From an uncultured Alphaproteobacteria bacterium (lineage in GTDB: Bacteria > Pseudomonadota > Alphaproteobacteria > Caulobacterales > Aquidulcibacteraceae), in contig CALBSY010000467.1 in NCBI GenBank assembly GCA_937967725.1, forward strand, positions 1-7,824: DNA of 7,824 nt, read 5' to 3'. How positions within the stretch are numbered: the first letter of the stretch is position 1; every line of letters starts with the position of its first letter. Positions 1 to 6,319 of this stretch are shown here, in pieces. The notes beneath the pieces were generated by a model. That model ran no database searches and was not told the origin of the DNA. It saw only the letters and a program-made list of their open reading frames with translations. The position numbers and the translations under genes were made by a program.

Positions 1-2617
1 TAGCGCGCAGCGGCGGCTCAGTACGGGTCGAGGCGGGGCGTGCGGCGCCTTGTGGCGCGCGCTCAGAGCCCATGAACGGCGCCGCGTCGAACAGTGCGCC
101 CCGCACGGCGACATCGAGTCCGCCATCGGCGGCGCGCTGTGCTGTCACCCGCGCATCCGAACGCCCCTCGATCGCCAGCCGCGTCAGTTCCAATTCCTGA
201 ATGCTGTTGTCGCGCGCCAGCCGCGCGCGCCCTTGCGTGTTCAGCCCGCCGCCGCGCGCATCGATGTTAGTGAACGCGAGCCCGCCATCGTTCTGACGCT
301 CGACATTGAATCGCGCCGAGGCCGCAACGCCCGCGCGCTTGGTCCAGAATTGGCGCGGCGCCTCGATCGCGGCGTTGGTGAGATTGAGATCGATGCGCGC
401 ATCGTCGACATCGAAACCGCGGCCCTGACCCGTCACCGTTACGCCGATGCGGCCCTGTGCATAGCGCGCCACCGGATAGCCGAGCCGCTCGAGGTCATCG
501 GCATCGAAATCGCCTGAGATCTGGTACTCGGACGACGAGCCGCCGCGCCGGCCGATATGTTCGATCCAACGCACGTTCTGGATCGCGGACGCGCCTGCCT
601 GGATTGGTCCCGACACTGTCACCGCGCGCTGATCGCCGCGCACGCTCAACTGTCCGCGCGACAAGGCGATGTTGCGTGTCGTCATGTTGCCGGCAAAATC
701 GCGGATCTGACCGTCGACATTGAAGCGCCACTGCTCAAACGGCGCTTCACGCACCATTGGCCGCTGAATGCGCACATTCACACTGCCCCGGCCCGTCGCG
801 CTCGCGGCGTCGACCGGCAGCCGCTCGCCCAGCCCGATCGGCTCCTGCATCAGCACTTCAAGAATATTGCGCGCTTGGCCTTCGACATGGGCGCTGACCG
901 TCGCCATTTCGCCGCGCGGTTTGAATTGCGGGATGTCGACCCGGCCATTGGTGATGGCGAGGCCGTTGATGCTTGCTTCCGGCACCGTCATCTGGAAGCT
1001 GTTGCCGCGCAGCACGCCCGAACCGCGCGCGCCGGTCACCGGCGACATGGTGGAGACGAACTGCATCGCCCCGCCTGTGACGTTGAAGCGAACGTCCACC
1101 GCCTCGTTGCGGTAAACGCCAGCTGCGCGGTCGGAGGGACGAATGTCGAGCCGCGCCACAGTGTCGGTGATGCGTCCGCCTTGCAGCGTGCGGCTCAAGA
1201 ACGAGCGAGCCGCTTCACCCAACCCCATCGGCCACACCGAGGTCACCACGCGCGCGTCAATCGGCCCGTCGACGCGCCCATCCAACTCGATGCCGGTGCG
1301 CATGCGCCGCTCGTCGCCTTGCCCCGCTTCGGCCCAATAGAGGCGGCCGGTGGCGCGCACTGTCGCCTGACCGTTTTGCGCTTCGAGCTGGCTAAAACGA
1401 ATGGCTCGCTCCGAACTCACGATGGCGCCGACCATGCGCACATTGGAAAATGCAATCGGCTCCTCGAATGTGCCGGGCACGTCCAACCGCACCGAAGGCA
1501 GTGAGATGTCGAACGCCGCCGGCTCGTTCGGGGCTGCGCGCATGATCGCCGACACGTCGCGCACGCGAATCTCGCCGCCGACGCGCGTGCGATCGCCAGC
1601 GAGCGCAATCTCGTCGATGATCAGTTCGTCGCTGGCGATATCGTACCGGCCGTGTACGCGCCCGCCGTCGAGCGAAAAGCCTCCGCCTGCCATGTCCGCC
1701 GCGCCGCGGCCGACAATGGCTTCGCCCTCGAATTGCGTCACACCGCGTTGACGGTCCAAGCCGACTGATACGGTCATCGTCATTGGCGCATCGAGACCGG
1801 CAAACGGACCGAGCGCAGCCGGCGAGAACAGCGCGCGCGGCCGCGCCTCTTGCGCGCCGAACTCGATCAGCGCGGTTTGAAACGCGGTATCGGTGGTGAT
1901 GCGCAGCGACGCCGGCGCGGTCAGGCCTTCAGCGCCTTCGAGTTGCGCTTCAGCGATCAGCACGAGGCTACGCCCTTGCCGCGCCAGTTCGAGGTTGGCG
2001 GCGTCCGCGGTCCAGCGTCCGCCGCCGCGGTCGTCGATAATCGTCAGTGCAGCACTGCGCACGCTGATGCCGCGCAGGCCTCCGCCAGGCCCGACAGGCC
2101 GGAACGCCGCCTCCATGCCATCGAGCACGCGCGCCACGCGTTGTTCCAAAGTTTCGCTCTGCGGCGGCGGCGGAAGAATGATGTCAGCTGGCGCGCCTTC
2201 TGGGCCAAACGCAATATGCATCGCGCCGTTGAGTTTGCGCGTCACCGTCAGCGCGCCGCCGGAGAACTCAGCGCGCACCACCGAGATGCGACCGATCAGC
2301 AGCGGCAGCACGCCCAGTTCGATACGTGCTTCGTCCGAGCGCGAGAGCACGCCGCCACGGCCGTCCTCAACCGTCACCCCGACGGCGAGAAGCTCCAGCG
2401 CGTTGCCTTCGCGGCTCCAGGCCAGCTGCACGCGCTCGATGCCGACCGGACGTCCCGATCGCGCCGCGCTCAGCTGTACTTCCACGTGATCGCGGATCGC
2501 GTTGAGTTCGATCGGGCCTTGGGACAGACGCCACCACGCGACGCCGATCCCGATCGCGAAGGCCGCGACCAGTCCGAGCAAGACCTCGACAGCAATCAGC
2601 GTCGAGCGGCGTATCAT
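1..2617 (-). CDS. AsmA/YhdP-like DUF3971 protein, 3'-truncated by window edge
   Basis: The reverse strand is open from ATG at 2617 to the left edge, giving 872 codons with no stop. An in-frame TAG lies 33 nt upstream, and GGAGA at 2625-2629 sits 7 nt before the ATG, so the start is well supported. Residues 6-30 form one hydrophobic segment ending in a WW pair, a signal anchor that leaves the rest in the periplasm. The remainder is beta-rich, low in cysteine and repetitive in style, as in AsmA-like proteins. Around residues 459-500 there is a DUF3971 signature: VWPMGLGEAARSFL, then LQGGRITD, then a VYRNEAVDVRFNVTGGAMQF-like stretch. Family knowledge: YhdP, TamB and AsmA relatives are bridge-like proteins implicated in moving phospholipids between inner and outer membrane; that role is inferred here. 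Relatives often exceed 1,000 residues, so a C-terminal part is probably missing beyond the edge. It is divergent from bcp with only 48 bp between starts. Confidence 0.88.
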   Translation of the reverse strand, partial: MIRRSTLIAVEVLLGLVAAFAIGIGVAWWRLSQGPIELNAIRDHVEVQLSAARSGRPVGIERVQLAWSREGNALELLAVGVTVEDGRGGVLSRSDEARIELGVLPLLIGRISVVRAEFSGGALTVTRKLNGAMHIAFGPEGAPADIILPPPPQSETLEQRVARVLDGMEAAFRPVGPGGGLRGISVRSAALTIIDDRGGGRWTADAANLELARQGRSLVLIAEAQLEGAEGLTAPASLRITTDTAFQTALIEFGAQEARPRALFSPAALGPFAGLDAPMTMTVSVGLDRQRGVTQFEGEAIVGRGAADMAGGGFSLDGGRVHGRYDIASDELIIDEIALAGDRTRVGGEIRVRDVSAIMRAAPNEPAAFDISLPSVRLDVPGTFEEPIAFSNVRMVGAIVSSERAIRFSQLEAQNGQATVRATGRLYWAEAGQGDERRMRTGIELDGRVDGPIDARVVTSVWPMGLGEAARSFLSRTLQGGRITDTVARLDIRPSDRAAGVYRNEAVDVRFNVTGGAMQFVSTMSPVTGARGSGVLRGNSFQMTVPEASINGLAITNGRVDIPQFKPRGEMATVSAHVEGQARNILEVLMQEPIGLGERLPVDAASATGRGSVNVRIQRPMVREAPFEQWRFNVDGQIRDFAGNMTTRNIALSRGQLSVRGDQRAVTVSGPIQAGASAIQNVRWIEHIGRRGGSSSEYQISGDFDADDLERLGYPVARYAQGRIGVTVTGQGRGFDVDDARIDLNLTNAAIEAPRQFWTKRAGVAASARFNVERQNDGGLAFTNIDARGGGLNTQGRARLARDNSIQELELTRLAIEGRSDARVTAQRAADGGLDVAVRGALFDAAPFMGSERAPQGAARPASTRTEPPLRA

Positions 2618-2665
2618 CCGCGCGTCTCCGACGCCCCTCGCCAGTATCTAGCGCGAAGGCAGGAT

Positions 2666-3220
2666 ATGACGCAAAGCAAAGCCCCAGCGCCGATGCAGCG
2701 CCGGTCACGCCCGGCCGAGCCGCCGGCCGGGAGACCCGACTTGGTTAAGACTCTCAAACCTGGCGACCCCACGCCCCCGTTCGATCTGCCGACGTCCGGG
2801 GGCGGGCGCGTCAGCCTTGCCAGCCTCAAGGGCAAGCGCGTCGTCCTGTATTTTTATCCTAAAGACGACACGCCCGGTTGTACCCGAGAAGCCCTAAACT
2901 TCACTGAAAAGACCAGGGCCTTTGCAGCCGCCAAGACCGTGGTTGTCGGCATCTCCCGCGACAGCGTGGACAGGCACGACAAGTTCGCGGCCAAGCACGG
3001 CCTGTCTGTGATCCTAGCTTCCGACGAGGACGGCAAAGTCTGCGAGGCCTTTGGCGTCTGGGCCGAGAAGACCCTCTATGGCCGCAAGTTCATGGGAATC
3101 GAGCGCTCCACCTTCCTGATCGGACCCACCGGCAAGCTGGAGCACGTCTGGCGCAAGGTGAAAGTGCCAGGACATGTGGAAGATGTATTGAAAGAGGTTA
3201 AGGCGAAGCACGCGAAATAG
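2666..3220 (+). CDS. bcp: Thioredoxin-dependent peroxiredoxin, Bcp/PrxQ family
   Basis: This 184-residue protein should reduce hydrogen peroxide and organic hydroperoxides in the cytoplasm using thioredoxin-type donors. The AhpC/TSA fold starts near residue 29 (LKPGDPTPPFDLP). The peroxidatic cysteine is C72 in FYPKDDTPGCT, with the conserved T69 and P70; R146 in GIERSTFLI matches the conserved active-site arginine region. The usual resolving cysteine five residues on is L77, and the alternative helix-3 position (36 residues on) is A108. Only C126 remains, equivalent to the non-essential C99 of E. coli Bcp as I recall it, so a 1-Cys mechanism is possible. The ATG at 2666 has GAAGG at 2655-2659, 6 nt upstream. 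An in-frame TTG at 2741 with GGGAG 7 nt upstream would give 159 residues, closer to the family norm of about 155. The first 25 residues are Pro/Arg/Ala-rich and look non-domain. Family assignment is very secure; the start is not. Confidence 0.93.
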   Translation: MTQSKAPAPMQRRSRPAEPPAGRPDLVKTLKPGDPTPPFDLPTSGGGRVSLASLKGKRVVLYFYPKDDTPGCTREALNFTEKTRAFAAAKTVVVGISRDSVDRHDKFAAKHGLSVILASDEDGKVCEAFGVWAEKTLYGRKFMGIERSTFLIGPTGKLEHVWRKVKVPGHVEDVLKEVKAKHAK

Positions 3221-3269
3221 GCGCGATTTACTTTGAAGAAGCGCAAGTTTGGCCCGGTTCTCGCGTAAT

Positions 3270-3304
3270 CGCCGTTAACGAGCCTGAAATTCCTGTAAAC
3301 GGCG
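3270..3304. repeat. Inverted repeat downstream of bcp
   Basis: CGCCGTT at 3270-3276 is perfectly complementary to AACGGCG at 3298-3304, with 21 nt between. After an A-A mismatch, two or three more pairs can form inside. No T-run follows, so this is not a standard rho-independent terminator. It could be a weak RNA hairpin or an operator in the leader of the M23-bactofilin pair, or chance. Confidence 0.3.
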
Positions 3305-3357
3305 GCTTCACGCTGTTGCAATTCGGGAGGGTTTCAGGTTGGGTAGGACTTGGCGGG

Positions 3358-3386
3358 GCTAACGGAATTTTGTGTTGTTGGTTAGC
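3358..3386. repeat. Inverted repeat just upstream of the M23 peptidase gene
   Basis: GCTAAC at 3358-3363 pairs with GTTAGC at 3381-3386 across a T/G-rich 17 nt loop. The right arm ends 5 nt before the possible GTG start at 3392 and 14 nt before ATG 3401, so a formed hairpin would lie over the ribosome entry region. No good Shine-Dalgarno sequence is seen there. The function is unknown and chance is possible for a 6 bp stem. Confidence 0.3.
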
Positions 3387-3400
3387 GGGCGGTGGCGGAC

Positions 3401-4636
3401 ATGAGCCAGTTCGGATCGCGGGCGCGGGCGTTCTTTGATCGCACGTTTCCAGAGCGGCAGATTTATCATCGGAGCGGGGGGACCGTCCGATATGTTTCAC
3501 TCTCCCCTGGCAAGCAGGCGCTGCTGGCGCTGAGCGCTGTAGGTCTCGCCGGTTGGTGCGTTTACGCAACCGCGAACACGCTGCTCGAAGGCCCCCAAGC
3601 GACCGCCTCCAACGCCGAAATCGAACGCGAGCGCGCCAAATACGACCGCTGGCTGAACGAATCCCGGGCTCAGGCCTCCGCGGCCCAGGCCCAACTTGAA
3701 GAGCGCACCCGCCAGTTCGACCGCGCCACCGCCGAATTTGAGTCCCGCCACGAAGTGCTCCGCTCGCTGCTGGAATATGCCGGCGGCTCGGGCCTGCAGC
3801 TAGCCGCGGCCCGCCCCATCGAGCGTGACGGCGCCCGCATCATCATGGCCGCCTCGATCGACGAGGCCGAGCCGCGTCAATCGCGCGCGATCACCTCCGA
3901 GCCGTATCAGGTCACCACCGTCGGCTATCGCGCCCGCGGCGAACGTCTGGCCGTCGACCAGGAACAGACCCTGGCTGAGCTTGAGGACACCGTGGTTGAG
4001 CGCAGCGAACAGGTTCGCGGCGTGCTGCGCCTCACCGGCATGCCGATGACCACCCTCACCGGGCCAGACGCCGACGCCGCCGCTGGCGGTCCGTTGGTGC
4101 CGCAAGATTTTGTCGCTTACCTGCGCGACAGCGGCTTGAACCCGGCCTTCGCCCAACGCGTGGCCCAGGTCGCCGCCCGCATTGGCGAATCCCGCCGTCT
4201 GGGCGATGTCGCCAACTCAACCCCGCTCGCCGCCCCTGTCGCCGTCGATTACCGGCAGACCTCGGGCTACGGCCAGCGCATCGATCCTTTCACCGGACGC
4301 CCCGCTTTCCACTCCGGTCTCGACATGGCCGCCTTCGAGCGCGCCCCTGTCGTGGCCACCTCCCCGGGCGTGGTGTCCTATGCCGGAACCCGTTCCGGCT
4401 ACGGCTATACGGTCGAGATCGACCACGGCCACGGTTTCAAGACCCGGTACGCCCACTTGCGCGACATCCAAGTGCAGCGCGGCGACCGCGTGGCCATCGG
4501 TCAGCGCGTAGGCTCGATGGGATCGACGGGGCGGAGCACTGCAACCCACCTTCACTACGAAGTGTGGTTCCGCGGCAGGGCGGTGGACCCTCTGAACTTC
4601 ACGAGGCCAGAACGGCATGTTCACGAACAAGGCTAA
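3401..4636 (+). CDS. lmdC: M23 family peptidoglycan metallo-endopeptidase, LmdC-like
   Basis: This 411-residue protein is anchored in the inner membrane and should cut peptide crosslinks in peptidoglycan. In order: a cytoplasmic N-terminus (1-37) with the segment FPERQIYHRSGGTVRYVSLS; one membrane helix at about 38-62; an Ala/Glu/Arg-rich coiled coil at about 70-125; a helical linker; and a LytM/M23 domain at about 285-403. The active site looks complete: H304 and D308 (HSGLD) and H385 (the second His of HLH) as zinc ligands, with H352 (YAHL) and H383 as catalytic partners. It is therefore probably an active enzyme, not a degenerate LytM factor. The 3' end overlaps the bactofilin gene by 20 nt. 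In Hyphomonas and relatives the LmdC cytoplasmic tail is reported to bind the bactofilin BacA; the same arrangement here supports that role. A GTG at 3392 would add three residues. Neither start has a strong ribosome binding site; ATG was chosen by codon preference. Confidence 0.88.
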   Translation: MSQFGSRARAFFDRTFPERQIYHRSGGTVRYVSLSPGKQALLALSAVGLAGWCVYATANTLLEGPQATASNAEIERERAKYDRWLNESRAQASAAQAQLEERTRQFDRATAEFESRHEVLRSLLEYAGGSGLQLAAARPIERDGARIIMAASIDEAEPRQSRAITSEPYQVTTVGYRARGERLAVDQEQTLAELEDTVVERSEQVRGVLRLTGMPMTTLTGPDADAAAGGPLVPQDFVAYLRDSGLNPAFAQRVAQVAARIGESRRLGDVANSTPLAAPVAVDYRQTSGYGQRIDPFTGRPAFHSGLDMAAFERAPVVATSPGVVSYAGTRSGYGYTVEIDHGHGFKTRYAHLRDIQVQRGDRVAIGQRVGSMGSTGRSTATHLHYEVWFRGRAVDPLNFTRPERHVHEQG

Positions 4637-5189
4637 CAGACCATCGGATTCGAACGTGCCTGCGCTTCCAGACCCCGTACAACAACGCAGAGCCCCCAGC
4701 CGCAGCGGCATCGCGTCGATCATCGCCAACGGTGTGAAGATCACGGGCACGATCGACGCAGACGGCGCCGAGCTGCAAGTTGACGGCGAGATCGAAGGCA
4801 ACGTGCGCGGCGGCTCGCTGACAGTCGGCGACACCGGCATGGTCAAGGGCGACGTCGTCTCCGAAAGCGTGACGGTGCATGGCCGCGTCGAAGGCTCCGT
4901 GCGCGCGCGCAAGGTCATGCTGGCCCGCAACGCCCACGTGCTCGGCGACATCGTGCACCAATCGCTGTCCGTGGAGATGGGCGCGGTGTTCGAAGGCCAG
5001 TGCCGCTATCTGCAGGATCCGCTATCGCAGCAAGGCCCGGGGACGCCTGCCTCCCCCCAGATCGTGCCGCCGAATGAGCGGAGCGGCAATTCCGCGTTCG
5101 GCAATTCCGGATCGGGCTCTGTGTTCGGCGAACCTTCGAACGACGATCGCATGGTCTCCGGCGTGATCGTCACCGGCGCTTCGAACTAA
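4617..5189 (+). CDS. bacA: Bactofilin (polymer-forming cytoskeletal protein)
   Basis: This 190-residue protein has the three-part bactofilin layout: a disordered N-tail (1-33), a beta-helical core (about 35-132) and a Gly/Ser/Asn/Pro-rich C-tail (136-190). The core shows the alternating hydrophobic and glycine pattern of the DUF583 beta-helix, for example VDGEIEGNV, VKGDVVSESVTVHGRVEGSV and VLGDIVHQSLSVEMGAVFEG. Bactofilins polymerise without nucleotide into membrane-associated filaments that position cell-wall enzymes. The extreme N-terminus MFTNKANRPS resembles the MFSKQAK membrane-targeting sequence that I recall for Caulobacter BacA (Phe at position 2, nearby lysine). The ATG at 4617 lies inside the end of the M23 gene (stop at 4634-4636); GAGG at 4603-4606 lies 10 nt upstream, so translational coupling is likely. 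The neighbouring peptidase is its probable client. The symbol bacA is also used for an unrelated undecaprenyl-diphosphate phosphatase, which this is not. Confidence 0.94.
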   Translation: MFTNKANRPSDSNVPALPDPVQQRRAPSRSGIASIIANGVKITGTIDADGAELQVDGEIEGNVRGGSLTVGDTGMVKGDVVSESVTVHGRVEGSVRARKVMLARNAHVLGDIVHQSLSVEMGAVFEGQCRYLQDPLSQQGPGTPASPQIVPPNERSGNSAFGNSGSGSVFGEPSNDDRMVSGVIVTGASN

Positions 5190-5213
5190 TTTTCCAGCCC
5201 TGAGCAACACGTC

Positions 5214-5241
5214 AAAGGCCAGGCGAACGCCGGGCCTTTTT
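5214..5241 (+). terminator. Rho-independent terminator after bactofilin, possibly bidirectional
   Basis: AAAGGCC at 5214-5220 pairs with GGCCTTT at 5233-5239, with a further GGC/GCC inner stem closed by a GAAC loop, and the right arm runs into TTTTT (5237-5241). It starts 24 nt after the bactofilin stop. The converging minus-strand gene ends at 5243, immediately beyond it. Read from that side the same hairpin is preceded by an A-rich tract and ends in TTT, so it may work in both directions, more weakly on the minus strand. Confidence 0.85.
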
Positions 5242-5242
5242 C

Positions 5243-5656
5243 TTAGCTTCTTTTCTTTTTCGCCTTCTGCTTAGCGGCGTTGAGCGCCGCCGCCTCGCGC
5301 ACGAGCGCCTTGAAAGCCTTCTCGTTGAGTTTGTCGCCCTCGCGCAAATCCAGCGCACGCCGCACATTGCCGTCGAGGCTGGAATTGAACAGCCGTGCAG
5401 GGTCCTTCAACGTCGCACCGCGCGCGAAGGTCAGCTTCACTTTGTCTTTGTAAATCTCGCCGGTGCAGATGAGGCCGTCGCGCTCCCAAACCGGCACGCC
5501 GGACGGATTGCTGGGCTTGCGCCACTTCACGTCCTCGACGACCCCGGGGTCGGCTTCCTTGATCAGTTTGCGCACGCACGCCAATGCATCTCCGCGCCAA
5601 TCGCCGAGGGCTTTGACTTTTGCGTCGATCAGCGCTGCTGCGGATTGGTTTGCCAT
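5243..5656 (-). CDS. DUF1801 domain-containing protein (second of a tandem pair)
   Basis: This 137-residue soluble protein belongs to the DUF1801 (YdhG-like) family, small alpha/beta proteins whose biochemical role is not established. Recognisable points are an N-terminal helical part, VKWRKPSNPSGVPVW at about 43-57, and VKLTFARGATLK at 73-84, which matches VKVTFFRGAALK in the upstream neighbour. The C-terminus (129-137) is lysine-rich (KQKAKKKRS). The ATG at 5656 follows the neighbour's stop by only 7 nt, so the two are probably co-transcribed and this one may depend on coupling, since no strong Shine-Dalgarno sequence is seen. Its stop (5243-5245) abuts the terminator of the converging bactofilin gene. 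Family call is good; function unknown. Confidence 0.85.
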   Translation of the reverse strand: MANQSAAALIDAKVKALGDWRGDALACVRKLIKEADPGVVEDVKWRKPSNPSGVPVWERDGLICTGEIYKDKVKLTFARGATLKDPARLFNSSLDGNVRRALDLREGDKLNEKAFKALVREAAALNAAKQKAKKKRS

Positions 5657-5663
5657 CGCACGC

Positions 5664-6101
5664 TCACATCTTCTCGCCGGGCAGCTTGCTGGCCTGCTTC
5701 ACCCAGTTTGCAAACTGCGCCTCATCCAGCTCGCCTTCATGGATGTCGTAGTAGCGCACGTCCGGGTATTTAGATTTGCCTTCCGGCTGCGGCTTGAGCG
5801 CCGCGCCGCGGAAGAACGTCACCTTCACATACTTGGCGAACACGTGGAAACTGAGGAACCACACGCCCTCCTCCACGCCATAGAACGGCGAATTCCATTT
5901 CACTGCCTTCTTCACGCCCGGAACAGTGCGCGCGATGATCGCATCGAGCTTGCGGCCCACCGCGCGCTTCCAGCCCGGCATCGCCGCGATGTAGGCCTTC
6001 ACCGGCGCCTCGCCATAGCCTTTCGCGATCTGGGGGTTGCCGCCGGAGAGCAGCTTGGGTTTACCTCCCTTTTTCGCGGCCTTTTTTTGCGTGGCTGCCA
6101 T
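5664..6101 (-). CDS. DUF1801 domain-containing protein (first of a tandem pair)
   Basis: This 145-residue soluble protein is in the same family as its downstream neighbour. After a lysine-rich N-terminal tail (6-16, KKAAKKGGKPK) the domain covers about 30-140, with VKWNSPFYGVEEGVWFLSF-like residues at 67-85, VKVTFFRGAALK at 92-103, and PDVRYYDIHEGELDEAQF at 113-130. The frame is open upstream to 6179 (26 extra residues), and an ATG at 6122 is also possible. The ATG at 6101 is preferred because GAGGA lies about 10 nt upstream and the extra residues look unlike protein (Trp/Cys/Arg-rich). Codons 5-7 read CAA AAA AAG, a run of seven A that forms the heptamer A AAA AAG in the zero frame. Function is unknown; some family members are described only as hypothetical or iron-chaperone-like proteins, which I would not transfer here. 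Confidence 0.85.
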   Translation of the reverse strand: MAATQKKAAKKGGKPKLLSGGNPQIAKGYGEAPVKAYIAAMPGWKRAVGRKLDAIIARTVPGVKKAVKWNSPFYGVEEGVWFLSFHVFAKYVKVTFFRGAALKPQPEGKSKYPDVRYYDIHEGELDEAQFANWVKQASKLPGEKM

Positions 6102-6319
6102 GCGGTCAGCTTCCTCAAGCATTCGATCACAACGCCACTTGGCGGCACACCACGGCACAAACAAGGACCGGCCGCTCAACCGGCGCCGATACGGGACAGC
6201 GCGCTGGGAATTCGCTCCCGTCCGGATGCGCTTACGGTACGCCCACCGAGCTCAACGGCCAGAACTCTTGAGCGCAGATCGACACGGCGTCACAACGTGC
6301 GTCCGATACCAGTTAAACC
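6102..6319. other. Gene-free spacer, probable promoter region of the DUF1801 pair
   Basis: These 218 bp lie between the FMN reductase stop and the first DUF1801 start, both on the minus strand. I see no coding sequence, no clear hairpin followed by a T-run, and no convincing sigma-70 promoter. Position alone suggests it holds the promoter for the DUF1801 pair and the 3' untranslated end of the reductase transcript. Confidence 0.4.

Noticed and set aside
557..1504. Long plus-strand open frame opposite the AsmA-like gene
   Set aside because: Its translation is His/Arg/Ala-rich without recognisable domains, while the opposite strand encodes a continuous membrane-anchored AsmA-like protein. GC-rich codons commonly leave such mirror frames open.
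1850..2665. Extension of the bcp frame 272 codons upstream of ATG 2666
   Set aside because: The extension lies antisense to the AsmA-like gene, has low-complexity Arg/His/Ala composition, and the peroxiredoxin domain only starts near 2750. A ribosome binding site supports 2666 or 2741.
3275..3289. Possible CtrA site (TTAA-N7-TTAA) upstream of the M23 gene
   Set aside because: Only the first half (TTAA at 3275-3278) matches; the second half reads GAAA, so this is not enough for a call.
4217..4951. Minus-strand open frame opposite the M23-bactofilin junction
   Set aside because: It spans two well-supported genes in antisense, has no recognisable domain, and is explained by codon bias of the plus-strand genes.
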